A DNA stretch of 64,000 nt, taken from assembly GCA_026636295.1 (NCBI GenBank), contig CP089462.1, forward strand, positions 1,178,001-1,242,000, in the 5' to 3' direction. This stretch comes from Medakamo hakoo. Lineage: Eukaryota > Chlorophyta > Trebouxiophyceae > Coccomyxaceae. This document shows, piece by piece, positions 9,801-21,000 of the stretch. Within the stretch, counting starts at the first letter, position 1; each line of letters starts with the position of its first letter. A model generated the notes under the pieces. That model ran no database searches and was not told where the DNA came from. It saw nothing but the letters and a program-made list of their open reading frames with translations. The position numbers were made by a program, and so were the translations under genes.

Positions 9801-12800
9801 GGCCGACTCCGCGTCCTTGCGCGCGTCGGCCGCGGCCGCTTCCAGGCCCGCCCGCTCGGCCGCGGCCGCCGCTTTTTCCTCGGCCGCCGACTCCGTCGCT
9901 TTCGCCGCGTCCGCTTTGGCCGCCGCGGCCGCCGCTTCGGCGACCGCAGCGCGTTCGCTCGCCGCCGCGGCTTCCTTCGCGGCAGCGGCCGCCCGCGCTT
10001 CCGCCGCGGCCTTGAACCGGTCGTGCTCCGCCTGCATCGCTTTCAGCGCCTCGTCCGAGGACCCCGCCAGCGCCTGGAACTGTTTGGCGTGGCCGGCCGC
10101 CGCGGCAGCCGCTTCTTGGGCCGCCGCCAATTCCTCGCGCAGGATGGCGGCGGTCGCTTCCAGGTCGGCGATACGGGACGCGGCGTCCGAGGACGCGCCG
10201 CCGGCCGGCGCGGCCGTGGCGGCGGCGGGCGCTGCCGCCGCGACGGTCGCCAGGCGCGACTGCAGCTGCATCTCCAGCCCGGCCGCCCGGGCTTCCGCCT
10301 TGGCGACGGCCGCCTGGAGCGCCGCGCCCTTGGCCTCAGCCGCGGCAGCACGCGCGCCCGCGTCCGCGGCCGCCTCGCGCAGCTTGACGGCTTCGGCTTC
10401 CAGCGCTTCCGCGCGTGCGCGCGCGCGCGACGACGCGGCATCCACGGCCAAGGCCGCGTCCCGGGACCGGCGGGCTTCGTCGGCCACGGCCTTTTGGGCG
10501 GAAGCCAGCTCGGCTTGTAAGCGGGACAGTTCGGTCGCGGTGGCGGAGCGAGACGCGCTCGCTTCCTCTTCGCGCGCCGCGGCGGCCGCCGTCGCGGCCT
10601 GCAGTTCCGCCGCCAGCCGGAACTTTTCACGCACGGCGTCCGCGGCTTCGGCCGACGCGCGCGCTTCCGCGGCGACCAGCAGCTTCTTCTCCGCTTCTAG
10701 GGCGACGACGGCGCGCTCGGCGGCGGACGCTTTGTCCCGGGCCGCGTCGGCGGCGGCCGTCGCGGCGGCGGCGGCCGCCTGCGACTCGGCCGCGAGGGCT
10801 TGGTGCCGCCCCACGGACGCCGTCAGTTCCTTCAGTTGGGCGTCCGTGGCGGCCAGCTGGCCGACCAAGGCTTCGTACCGCTGGCGCTCGAACCCGGCTT
10901 CGGCCCGGGCGCGCGCCGCGTCGGAGCGGAGGGACGCCGCGTCGGCCGTCGCGCGCGCGGCGTCGTCGCGCAGCCCGGCCGCGTGGTCGGCCGCTTCCGC
11001 CCGCACCCGCTCCAGCTCCTTGTCTTTGTCTTCCAGCAGGGCGCGGTAGTCGGAAATGACCGCGTCCAAGCCGGGGTTGGAGGGGGCAGGGGAAGAGGAG
11101 GGAGGCTGGGCGGTGGCGGCGGTGGGAGCGGCCACCACCACGCCCGCGGCCGCGGCCGCGGGTGAGGCCGCCGCCGCGGCCGCGTCCCCGCCCGCCGACG
11201 CGAGCAGGTTGCGCAGCAGGTCGCGCTGGCGCACGATCTGTTCGGCCAGGGCCTGTTGCCGGGCCTGTTGGGCCCGCACCTCCTCCAGCTCCGCCCGCAT
11301 GCGGGCGACCTCACCGGCCGCGGCCGCGTCGGCCGCCGCGCGCGCGGCCGCCGCACCGGCCTCCTGGTCGGCCGCCAGCTGGCGAATGACGGCCAGCTGC
11401 TGCCGGTTCTTGTCCTGGAGCTCAGCAATGTCGCGGAAGGTCAGCAGGCGGGCGGCGATGACGTCGCCGGCCGTCGTCTGGCCGCCAGCCGTGCCGCCGG
11501 AAGCGGCGGAGGGGAGCGCGAACGCAGACGTCGCGGAAGACGCGCCGGCGCCTTCGGTCCCCCCGCGCTCGCCGCCGCCGCCGCCGCCGCCCGCGCCCGC
11601 CTGCAAATTTTGCACCTCCCGCAACAATGTCGTGACTTGCGCGGACAAGTCTTTGACCTGTTGCTCCGCGGCGGCGCGGGCGCTCGCCTCCCGGGCTTCG
11701 CCTTCCGCAGCAGCGGCCGCGCGCGCTTCGGCCGCGCGCGCGGCCGCCGTCGCGCCTTCGACCTGCGCCGCCAGCTGCGCGTGGGCCGCCTGCACCCGCG
11801 CGTACTCGGCCCGCTGCTCCGCCACGCCCGCCGCCTTGGCTTCCACCTGGGCGCACAGGGCTTCCAGGTTGATGTCCGTGGCGCGCATGCGCAGGCGCAG
11901 GGACCGGACCTTGTCGGTCGCGGCCACGTATCGAGAGTACAGTTCGGTGTAGGACAGCGCGCCGGGCGGGGGGAGGGGCGAGCCCGGGGCGCCCACCCCG
12001 CCCGTGCCGGGCGTGCCGGCGCCCGTGCCGGGCTGGGGTTGAGGAGGGGGCGCCGTCCCCGCGCCGGAGCCCTCCGCCGCCGCGGCCACCACGCGCTCGC
12101 GCAGCGACCGCTCGGCCGCCGCGTCGGCTTCGGCCTTGTCGGCCCGGGCGTTGGCGGCCGCCACGGCCGCCGACGACTCGGCTTCCAAAGCCGCCAGGCG
12201 TTCCTTGATGAGCGCGACAGAGCCTTCCAGCTCCGTGACGCGGGCGGCACGCTCCTCCGCCGTCGCCTTGTAGAGCGAGGCCAGGCGGTTGGCCGTGCCG
12301 ACCTCGCGCTCAAAGGCCGCTTCCTTGCCCGCCGCGTCGTCCAGGGCGGCTTTCAGGCGGGCGGCCGCCGCTTCTCCCGCTTTGGTGGCGGCGTCCAACC
12401 GCCGGGACAGGGCGGCTTCGGCGGCGGCCGCGCCGTCCCGGGCGGCGGTGGCGGCGGCGAGTTGGGCCTGCAAGTCCGCGGTCCGCGCGTCGGCCGCGCG
12501 CCGCTCCGCCGCCGCCGCCTCGCCCTTGCGCCCCAGCTCGTCCGTGAGCCAGGCCGCGTGCCGCTCCAGGATTTCTTTCTCCTGTTCCAGGCGGACGACG
12601 GCCAAGCGGGCGCGGTTTTCAGAGGCCGCCGCTTCCGCGGCTTTCGCGTCGAGCCCCGCGTTGGCTTCGGTCAGCGACGCGGCTTTGGCCGCCGCCGCCG
12701 CCGCCCGGCCCGCCGCTTCGTCGGCCTCACCCTGGCGGGCGGTGGCCAAGCGTTCCAGGGCGGCGCGGTCGGACCGCAGGGCGGCGGCTTCGGCCGCGGC

Positions 12801-13557
12801 CGCCGCCAGCGCCGCGTCCCGCTGGACGAGCGCCGCGCGCAGCGTGTTGGCTTCCGCCGCCGCGGCCGCCGCCTCTTTGGCGGCGCCTTCGCGCTCGGCT
12901 TTCAGGGACGCGTTGGCTTCGGTCAGCGACGCGACCTGGTCGGACAGGGAAGCGACGCGCTTTTCCATGGCCTGTGTTTTGAGGTTGGGAGGGATGGGGA
13001 GGGGAGGGAAAGGTTGAGCGCGCGAGCACGACGGCGTTTTTTATGTGCAAAGGGCGGCCGCGCAGCCGTCGGCGCACGGGACGCCTCCCCATGCCACTGG
13101 CCGGGACGGTGGCCAATCGTTGGCCATCCGGCTATTGACCGCGTCTCCAAAGGAACTCACCACCGCCGCGTGCTCGGCGTTGACGGCCGCGGCATCAGCC
13201 TTTTTTGGTTGTGGTGGGATGGGAGAAGCGTGTGAGCATGCATGCGGGGCAATTGTGTTGGTCGTCAGGCAGGACGGGTCGTGCGTGTGTGTCCGTGCGC
13301 GATGGGTGGCGTGGCGCCGCACAGCCGGACGAGGAGGTTGCGTGGCGAAGAAGCAGGAGCTGCATCGAAAAAAATGCGCGACGCCACCGGTCGCAAGGGG
13401 GGGGAGGCGAGCGCGCACGCCGCGGAGGGCCCTGGCCCGCCCAGCGCAGCCTGGTGGGCGACACACCACACCTCCCTCCATTCAACCGCACCTGGGCGCG
13501 CATGGACGCGACCTCCTCCTCCAGCTCGGCCACGCGCCGCGCGTCGGGCGCGGCCAT
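6885..13557 (-). CDS. TPR/NUA/Mlp-type nuclear-basket coiled-coil protein with FG repeats
   Basis: Large nuclear pore basket protein, 2,063 residues from exons 13557..13492 (22 codons), 13199..13161 (13 codons) and 12971..6885. All junctions are phase 0 with GTGCGG and GTGAGT donors. Most of the chain, to about residue 1550, is alanine-rich coiled coil. TPR-family blocks are visible: RLEQEKEILERHAAWLTDEL (about 165), AYLRREKETAEVAASLLEQ (about 1220), and QQKYGKVDLDEYKRVEAAL. After the coil comes a stretch with about 17 FG dipeptides (7830-8245), then acidic segments, a DDDDDD run and an RG-rich tail ([10 protein letters not shown]). The FG part is not usual for TPR and is described under findings. 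The long third exon is open without interruption. Confidence 0.85.
7830..8245 (-). other. FG-repeat segment within the TPR-like protein
   Basis: Roughly residues 1610-1750 contain about 17 FG dipeptides in PAFG, PGFG, GAFG, SPFG and GFGG contexts, spaced 5 to 15 residues by Gly/Ala/Pro/Thr. Such low-complexity FG stretches normally belong to channel or basket FG nucleoporins that bind transport receptors. Confidence 0.8.
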
Positions 13558-13900
13558 GACACTTTGCGAAGAGGATGGAAAGTGCGTGTGCGTGTGTTGC
13601 GTTGTGGCCCCCGTCGGGCGCGCGTGTGGGGGGCTTGTAGCTCGCGCGCTGTGCGGGTGCGGGTGTGGGTGTGTGCGAAGCGCGAGGGCGCGCACGCGAG
13701 AGAGAATAAGGACTGTGAGGCGACCTCCGTGCATCAACCACCCCTCGTCTCCATGTTGCCATCCATGCAGCAAGCGGGTCGCCGCCGCGCCACGGGCCGT
13801 CCCCGTAAGGCGGCGGCGGCGGCGGCCCGCCCCGCCCGTGAAAGAGCCCGCCAGCACAAACAAGCGCAGTTTTCTGTTACACAGGAACTAAGCACGCCCT
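13558..13900. other. Gap between TPR start and Psb27 stop
   Basis: 343 bases holding the TPR promoter and the 3' UTR of Psb27, both on the minus strand. It contains GT/GC alternating stretches (13620-13700) and a GGC-rich block (13800-13830). No gene seen. Confidence 0.5.
13877..13881 (-). promoter_or_regulatory. TGTAA poly(A) signal, Psb27
   Basis: TGTAA on the minus strand about 20 bases after the Psb27 stop codon, which suggests a very short 3' UTR. Confidence 0.4.
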
Positions 13901-14725
13901 TCACTTACCCAACAGCCGTTCTTTCAGCCCCTTTTTCGGCTCTTCGGGCGGTAAGGCCTCTTCCGCCGCCGCGAGGCTCGCGAGCACCGCGTCCGCCGTG
14001 CCCGCATCCAGCCGGGCCCGCTGGCCCTTGGACCCGTAAAACCGGCCTAAAGTAGTCAGGGCGGCTTGCACGGCCGTGTGGGAGGGCGTGCCCTCCACAG
14101 CGGCGGCTGTGCCCGTCACGGCGCCGCCCCTGCGCGCCGCGACGCCGTACGCGCCCACCCACTCCTTCACGGCCTCTTTGGCCGGTTCCGCCGCCCGCCG
14201 CACCTCAAACTCCTCCGCGCCCGCTGTTTCTGTCGTGATGGAGGAGCGCAACGACGTGATGAGGCGGCGGGTTGTTTCCACGTACGGCCCGGGCAGTGCG
14301 GCCGCAGGCAGGTCCGGCAGGAATGCGGGAGTGGTCGCGCCTGCTGCTGCTGCTTCGGCGCGGGCGGGGGCGGTGGTAGAGAGGGTAGACGTCAGGGCCA
14401 GGGCGGCCAGGAGGGCAGACCGGCGGGGCACGGCGGCTGTGTGATGGGATGGACGGGATGGATGGAAAATGGGATGAGCGGTGGCCAGGCGAAAACCCGA
14501 ACCAAAACGCGGACGCCCTGCGGCACGCAGCGCCGACCAAGCCTCCTCCCAGCTCTTGTCAAAAAGCATGTGCCTGTCGCTTCGCGCGCCAAACGCACCA
14601 GGCTCGTCTTCGACATCGCCGGCCGTCGCACGGAGCACCGGCGTCGGCGTGCCTTGGTGCCGATGCGAGCAGCGCGAGCTGGTGGACGCGGCCGGAGACG
14701 ACCGTGGGAGGGTGACGGCACGCAT
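13901..14725 (-). CDS. Psb27-like thylakoid lumen protein (photosystem II assembly/repair)
   Basis: Exons 14725..14599 and 14436..13901 (phase 1), 220 residues. A Ser/Thr/Arg-rich plastid transit peptide (MRAVTLPRSSPAASTSSR) is followed by a twin-arginine hydrophobic lumen signal, VPRRSALLAALALTSTL, ending APARAEA near residue 68. The mature part has the Psb27 helical pattern: GPYVETTRRLITSLRSSI, KEAVKEWVGAYG, HTAVQAALTTLGRFYGSKGQ and a final LAAAEEAL helix. Psb27 binds CP43 assembly intermediates of photosystem II. Several lumen paralogues exist in plants (Psb27-H1, LPA19), and I cannot say which is closest. The stop codon overlaps a perfect splice-donor-like sequence (see findings). Confidence 0.72.
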   Translation of the reverse strand: MRAVTLPRSSPAASTSSRCSHRHQGTPTPVLRATAGDVEDEPGAFGARSDRHMLFDKSWEEAWSALRAAGRPRFGSGFRLATAHPIFHPSRPSHHTAAVPRRSALLAALALTSTLSTTAPARAEAAAAGATTPAFLPDLPAAALPGPYVETTRRLITSLRSSITTETAGAEEFEVRRAAEPAKEAVKEWVGAYGVAARRGGAVTGTAAAVEGTPSHTAVQAALTTLGRFYGSKGQRARLDAGTADAVLASLAAAEEALPPEEPKKGLKERLLGK

Positions 14726-14952
14726 TAAGGGTTGGGCGTGTGGCCGTGCGTGTGTAGTTGTGTGCTAAGTCGTAAGAACCGTGAGGCGAGGCCGCAGTCG
14801 TGTGTCGCGGACGTGAAAACGAGAGTAGGCGCGTCTGTTTTTCTCACTCCACGAAAAAAAACTCGCGGCACAAAAACTCCAACAGCCGTGCGAAAAACTT
14901 CCTCGCCCGCACAGGCCAAAGCGAGCCAGACCCTATTTAACACGTCTACAGG

Positions 14953-16005
14953 ATGCTCACATTGTGGGCCCCGCCATCGACGGCGGCGCGGGCTGTGCCG
15001 CCGCGCCGCCGCGCCAAGGCCCCCGTCCGACGCACCGCCTCGGCCGCAGCCCAACCCACCACGACGCCCACCGCGTCCGACGCGCCCACAGCCTCCTTCA
15101 CGTCCGCCGCGTCAGGCGAGTGGGAGGGCGCCGCCGCCGCCTTTTCCCGCGACGGCACGCCCGTCGAACTCCCACCCCGCTACGTCCCCGAAGCGTTCCG
15201 GGAGTGGGGCGTCGCCGTGTGCGACTGGCAGACGCAGTGCAGCACGGAAGCGACTGTGGTGGACAAAGGCGGCGCGGCGGTGCGCGTCTCCTACCGCTTG
15301 AAGCGCCTGCTGCCGTCGGTGGGGTGTGAGGCGGACGCGACGGCATTTGTGGACGAGGGCGTGACGCTGGACCTGGGCGCGCACGCCGCGCTCGGCGCCG
15401 ACGGCGCGTTCGTCGCGGCGTCGCCGGCCCTGCCGGCCGCGCCGTCCGACCCGCCCGCGCGCGTGGAGGTCGCGCTGCCGCTGCCCCGCCCCGCCTGCCG
15501 GGCCGCGCCCGACGGGTCCGTCCCGCCGCGCCGCGTCCGCGCCGTCCTCACCATTGTGGCCGACCCGCTGGCACAGCAGCCGGCCGCGCCCGCGTCCGCC
15601 GTCCTGGCGGGCGTTGAACTGTTTTCCGAGAAACGGTATGCCGACTTCTCAAACGGGTCGGACTCGCTGGCGGGCTGTGGTGGCGGGGTGGGTCCGTTTG
15701 CGGGCGGCGCGCGGCTGGACGCTGAGGCTTTAGAGGCGCCTGCGTGGGCGCCCGCTGGTGAGACGTCTGCTGCCGACCCGGCCCGCGGGACGGCGGCTGG
15801 AGGGGCGACCCGCCTGCTGCTGCCCTTGGGCGCGTGGGCGGCGCTCCGCCCCACCGCCGACGGTGGACTGGTGGCCGAGGCCGGCTTTGTGGTAGAGAGC
15901 GGGGGTGGGAGCGTGCGCCGGGCTGGCCTGGCGGCGTTTGATGGGGCGGGGCGGCTAGCCGGCTCCCGCCTGAGCGCGGAGACGGCGGGAGGCGGGGTGT
16001 TGTGA
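14953..16005 (+). CDS. Conserved plastid protein of unknown function (possibly DUF3598-type)
   Basis: Single exon, 350 residues, start 227 bases from the divergent Psb27 start. The first 35-40 residues are Arg/Ala/Thr-rich without acidic residues, as in transit peptides (PPRRRAKAPVRRTASAA). The body begins GEWEGAAAAF and has the conserved-looking block PPRYVPEAFREWGVAVCDWQ, then beta-rich segments (VRVSYRLKRLLPSVGCEAD, VRAVLTIVAD). The opening Gly-x-Trp and strand-rich layout recall lipocalin-like DUF3598 proteins of cyanobacteria and plastids. That family call is from memory and tentative. No catalytic motif is seen. The stop codon is only 8 bases from the stop of the convergent LIMR gene. 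Confidence 0.6.
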   Translation: MLTLWAPPSTAARAVPPRRRAKAPVRRTASAAAQPTTTPTASDAPTASFTSAASGEWEGAAAAFSRDGTPVELPPRYVPEAFREWGVAVCDWQTQCSTEATVVDKGGAAVRVSYRLKRLLPSVGCEADATAFVDEGVTLDLGAHAALGADGAFVAASPALPAAPSDPPARVEVALPLPRPACRAAPDGSVPPRRVRAVLTIVADPLAQQPAAPASAVLAGVELFSEKRYADFSNGSDSLAGCGGGVGPFAGGARLDAEALEAPAWAPAGETSAADPARGTAAGGATRLLLPLGAWAALRPTADGGLVAEAGFVVESGGGSVRRAGLAAFDGAGRLAGSRLSAETAGGGVL

Positions 16006-16013
16006 GAGTGTTT

Positions 16014-17992
16014 TCATTTTTTTGACACACGCGTCGACGGCGGCCTCACCCATTTTTTCGCGCCTTTGAACGCCAGCACACACGCCGTCAGACCCATCAT
16101 CCCCACCAGCGCGTACATGAAGATGTTGAGGCGGTACACGTATTTCAGCCCGCGCAGGTGGAGGATCTGCGAGGGAAGGGTGGGGAGGGGAGACGGATGG
16201 TGGGAGAGGGTTGGTTGCTCCAGGGGCGCGGCCACCTCCCCTCTCTCTCGCTCTCTCTCGCCCACCACAAAAACACCGCCCTGCCTCACCTGCCCACCCC
16301 AGATCTCGTGGATCACCGACCCGCCCGCGTACGTGGCAAAGGCCTGGGCTGTAAACTGGACGGCGGCGCCGGAGGCCAGCAGCGCCAGGCCGCCGTTGAA
16401 GAGGAGACCCGACGCGTGCGTGCCGCCCCGGACGAGGGGGTGGAGCGCGCCGAGTCCGAGCGCCTTGCCCGCGGCGGCGCAGCCGGCCAAGGTTGACGCG
16501 ACGAGGTGCGTGCACAGGGCGGCGAACGCGACGGTGCCGAGCAATGGCGCGGCTTTGTCCAGCCCGGCGAGGACGGCGTTGAGGGCGGGCGACAGCGGCG
16601 GGCGCGGGAAGACGGCCAGCCCGAGGTGGACGACCCAGGCGACCGTCAAGCCCGCACACACCAGTCCGACGGCGAGCTGCACCCAAAACCCCAGGACGGT
16701 CATGGCCCACGCGGCGGCCGGGTCCTCTCCCCGTGGGAACACGGCTTCCAGGGCGGCGGAGTCGGCTTCCAGGAGGTCGATTTCCGAGCGCAGCGTGCGC
16801 AGCGCGGACCGGCTGGGCGTGCCGCCCGTCCGCTCGCCCGCCCTCAGCCGCTCCGCCGCCGCGACCGCCGCCCCGGCCCTGGCCCCCAGCGCCGCCGCCC
16901 GGCGGGCGTACTCGGACCGCGGGATCGTCGCCCGTGGGCGCCCCGCCCACGCACGGATGAGGCCGGCGGGCAGGGCGACGAGGCCGACGCCGGCGAAGGC
17001 GAGGAAGAGCGCCCACCCCGCCGTCCCGACGAGCGCGACGGCGTACGTCGGGAACCCGACGCGCGCCGCCCAGAGTGTGAGGGGCGTGCCGCCGCCCACC
17101 GCGTCACAGAGGCGGCCTCTCGTGACAGCGGCGGACGGCGGGAAGGCGCCGGGAGGGATGCACGCGTCCAGTGGGGCCGCGCCGGAGGACGTGGCAAACG
17201 CGGGCGGGCCCAGGCCGGGTCCCGCCCCGCCCGGCCCGACGGCCGCGGGCCCGAACCCGGCCAGGCCCGACGACAGGACGGTGACGGGGTAGTCTGCGAC
17301 GCCGCCGAACACGTAGGCGACTGCCGCGCCCGCGCCGGCAAACACAGCGGTGCCGAGCGTCCACAGGATGGCGGAGGTCACGCGGGCGCCCGTGGAACTG
17401 AAGGTTGAGGAGGGAGTGGGGGGCTGGATGGGATGGGGATGGAAAAAAACGCGGCCGCCCTCTCCTCCTCTCCCTTCCGACCCCCAAAAAACACTCACGC
17501 TTCGCTGTCCGCCTCATAATAAAAAAACGCTAGCGGGATGATCGCAAAAACCATGACCATGTTGGCGATGTAGCAAGCGTACCTAGGAGGCGTGGGTGAG
17601 GGGCGGCGGGGCGTCGGCAAAAAAAAAAACGGGGGGGAGAGCGCGGGGCGGGTGCGGTCGAAACTGAACCCCGCTCCCGTTCGCCCACCCGCGTCTCACC
17701 ACAGCTGCCGGCTGGGGATGGCAAACGTGCAGTACGCCGCCGCCAGCCCGGGCGCACACGCCTTGGCGTTGGCCACGTCCAGTGGAAACAGCAGGACCGT
17801 CCAGGCGGCCAGGGCAAACGCCGCCGCAGCCACGCCCCGCCCGACCCAGGCGGCCCCGCCGCCCTCGCCACCAATCCCATCGTCCGGGTGGGCAAACGCC
17901 AGGACGACGTAGCCGGCGCCGCCCGCGGCCAGCACGCCGACAACGACGGCGATGACAATGAGAAAGGCATTGAAGCCGGCGGGCAAAGCCAT
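16014..17992 (-). CDS. LIMR family (LMBR1-like) polytopic membrane protein
   Basis: Four exons, 17992..17700, 17582..17499, 17397..16290 and 16166..16014, give 545 residues, close to the plant LIMR length. Each block lines up with the plant family: a first helix then AFAHPDD, a second ending LLFPLDVANAKAC, IPSRQLWYACYIANMVMVFA leading to FFYYEAD, then GFPTYAVALVGTAGWALFL, a cytosolic coiled segment rich in Arg and Leu (residues about 290-350), an AWAMTVLGFWVQLAVGLVC helix, and a final GLKYVYRLNIFMYALVGMMG helix. About nine transmembrane segments are expected. Animal relatives (LMBD1) act in lysosomal cobalamin export, but the plant and algal role is unknown. The start codon lies 78 bases after the BTAF1 stop. 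Confidence 0.88.
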
Positions 17993-18037
17993 TTTTTCGT
18001 TCGTTCGTCTGCAAGAAAAAAAAGGGAAAAAAAAAAC

Positions 18038-18060
18038 CGACACTCTCTCTCTCTCTCTTC
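18038..18060. repeat. (CT)n tract between BTAF1 and LIMR
   Basis: CT dinucleotide run plus nearby A-runs in the 78-base gap between the BTAF1 stop and the LIMR start. On the transcribed minus strand it reads (GA)n. Confidence 0.6.
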
Positions 18061-18070
18061 TGCTCTCTCC

Positions 18071-21000
18071 TCACCCGCGCTTGCGCCGCTTCTCCTCCCC
18101 ACCACCGCCGCCACCACCGCCGCCACTGCCCTGCTGCAAGCGAGCCGCGAATTTGGCGACGTCGTACTCTTCGTCGTACTGGGCCTCGTCCCACAGCTCT
18201 TCCAGCCCGGCCAGCGCTGCTTTCAGGCCACGGCCGCCGGCCGTCGCGGCGGCCGCGACGTCCGCCGCGCCGCGCTTGCGGCCGGGCGCAGCAGCAGCAG
18301 CCGGTCCAGACTCTCCACCGCCGCCGCCGCCGCCGCCGCCCAGCGAGTCCAGCAGCCGGCCCGTGTCCATGGCGCCCAGGGACACGTTGTCCGCGTTCAC
18401 CACCGCGGCCGCGACGTCCAGCTTGAAGCGCTGCAGGCCCAGCACCCGCTCTTCGAGCGTGCCCGCCGTGAGGAGGCGGTACACGCCCACGGCCCGGGCC
18501 TGGCCCAGGCGGTGCGCCCGGTCCATGGCCTGCAAGTCCTTCATCGGGTTCCAGTCGTGCTCCAGGAAGATGACGGTGTCGGCGGCCGTCAGGTTCAGGC
18601 CCAGCCCGCCGACGGCCGTCGTCAGCAGCATGACGGGGATGGTGGGGTCGGCCTCGAAGGCGGCCGCGATGGGGAAGCGGGCGGGGCCGGGCACGGACCC
18701 GTCGATGCGCAGGAAGGGCACGGACGCCGGCCTGAGGACGGCGGCCTCCACCAGGTCGAGCGACGCGCGCAGCTGCGCGAAAATGAGGACGCGGTGGCAC
18801 GCGCCGGACGCGCCGGCGCCGTCGTCGTCGGCGTCTTCGCCGTCGACAATGATGCCCGCCGCGACGAGCAGGTCGCGCAGCGCGCCCAGCTTGGGGGCGT
18901 GCTCCAGGATGGAGGCGGGCGACGACAGCGCGGCGGCCGCTTTGGCCGCGTCGCCGCGCGCGCCCGGGACCGCCGCGCACGCCGCCGCCGCGTGGGCCGG
19001 GTCGCCGTCCGTGTCAAGGACGAGGAGCGGGGACGTGCACAGCTTGCGCAGGTAGGCCAGCGCGGTGAAGGCTCCCGCCGCAGCGGTCGCGGCGGCGGGG
19101 GGGGGGGGGCCGTCCGCCGCACCACCACCACCGCCGCCGCCCTCCCCGCCGCCCGCCTCCCCCGCTGCCGCCAGCGCCGACAGCGCCGCCGCGCCGGCGC
19201 CGCCTTCGTATTTGGCGTACAGGGCGGCTTGCAGCGGGGACGGCGCAACCACGACGTCCTGCACCGTCTTGGGCGGCAGGTCTTTGAGCACGCCCTCCTT
19301 CGTGCGGCGGAGGATGAAGGGCTCGACCGTGCGGTGCAGGCCGCCCAGCGCGAGGAGCGCGCCCTGGGCGGCCGCGAGCGCCCGGCCCCGGGACTTGGCC
19401 GCGTCCAGGGCCCGGCCGTACCGGGCTGTGAAGGCCGCCGCGCTGCCTAGCAGCCCGGGCATCAAGAACGAAAACAGGGCCCACAGCTCGCGCACGTCGT
19501 TCTGGATGGGCGTGCCGGACAGGATGAGGCGGTGCTCCGCGACGATGCCGGCCGCGGCGCCGGCCAGGCGGGAGGCCGGGTTGCGGATGGCGTGGCCCTC
19601 GTCCAGGACGGCGTACCGCCACCGCAGCCCGGCCACCCAGGCCGCGTCGGCGCGCAGGGTGTCGTACGACATGACGACGACGTCGGGCGGCGGAGTGGCG
19701 GGCGCCTTGGCGCGGCCGCGGCCCGCCGCGCCGGTCTGGCCGCCGCCCGCCGCCGCCGCCCCGGCCGCTTCCACGGCCGGCCGCAGGGCCGCCCGTTCCG
19801 CCGGAGGGCCCTCGTACCGCAGGACGGTCAGGACGCCGTCTTCCACGTGCTTGGCGACTTCCGCGGGCCAGTGGCCGACGAGCGTGGCCGGGCAGACGAC
19901 GAGGGATGGGCGGCGCGGGGCGGGCGGCGGCGGGGACGCGCCGCCGCCCGCCCCGCTTTTTTTCGCGTCGGCGTGCACGGCCGCCAGGGCCGCCGCGGTT
20001 TGGAGCGTTTTCCCCAGCCCCATGTCGTCCGCCAGGACGCCGTGCAACCCCGCCCGGCGCAGGAATGCCAGCCAGGCGATGCCGTCGGACTGGTACGGGC
20101 GGAGCGAGACGCCGGCCCGGAGCAGGCCCGGCGGCAGGGTGTAGGGCGGCGCGGCCCCGCCGTCGACAAGCGCCGCCAGCAGCGGGCCGTCGGCCTCCCA
20201 GCGAGCGGCCAGGCCCGCGTCGGAGCTGACCCAGGCCGGAGGAGGGCGGCCGACGGCGAGGGGAAGCAAGCGGACAGCGGCGCCGAGGGCGGCCGCGCCG
20301 GACGACCGGACGGACGGGTGCGCGTCCGACGCGGCCGCCATGAGGGGGACGGCGAGGAGGGCGGCCGCGGGCGCGGCGAGCGCCGCCGCGCCGCCCCCGC
20401 CACTCCCTTCCTCAGCCCCAATCCCCACCAGCGCGGACGCTAGGCGCACGCCACCTGCCCGCACAGGGTCCGGGCGGGCCGGGTCCAGGGCCGCCGCCGC
20501 GGCAGAGAGCAGGGGAGGCAGGGCAGACGCGGGCGCGGCGGCCACGAGCGCGGCGGCCGCGGCCGACGCGGCGGACCGCACCGCGCGCCAGGGCGCGGTG
20601 GCGGCGGGGGCCAGGAGCGCAGCCGTTTCGGCGGCCCCGTTGTCTTCTGGCGCAGCAGACGCGCGGGCCGGGCCCAGCGTGCGCGCGACGGTCAGGGCGT
20701 CCAGCAGGGGTTGGAGGTCGGTCGTGGGCGGCGCCGACGGCGGCGCGGCCTGGAGGAGCGCCTGGAGCGGCGCCGCCACGGCGCTCAACAGCTCCGGGCA
20801 GGCAGCGCCCAACGCCGGTCCGGGGAAGCGGGAGGCCAGGGCGCGCAACGCTGCCTCCCCACCCAGGCGGGCGATGGCGGCGGGGCTGGCGGCGGGCGCG
20901 CACTCCGGCGGCGGGCTGTCTTCGCGGCCCGCGTCGCACGCGCGGACCGTGACGGCCGGGTCGCCCGCGGCCAGGGCGCACACGTTGCCCACAATGCGCG

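Noticed and set aside
6229-11049. 1,606-codon plus-strand frame opposite the TPR-like gene
   Set aside because: It is the antisense of alanine-rich coiled coil (Ser/Ala/Arg-only translation). The minus strand carries TPR family blocks and spliced exons.
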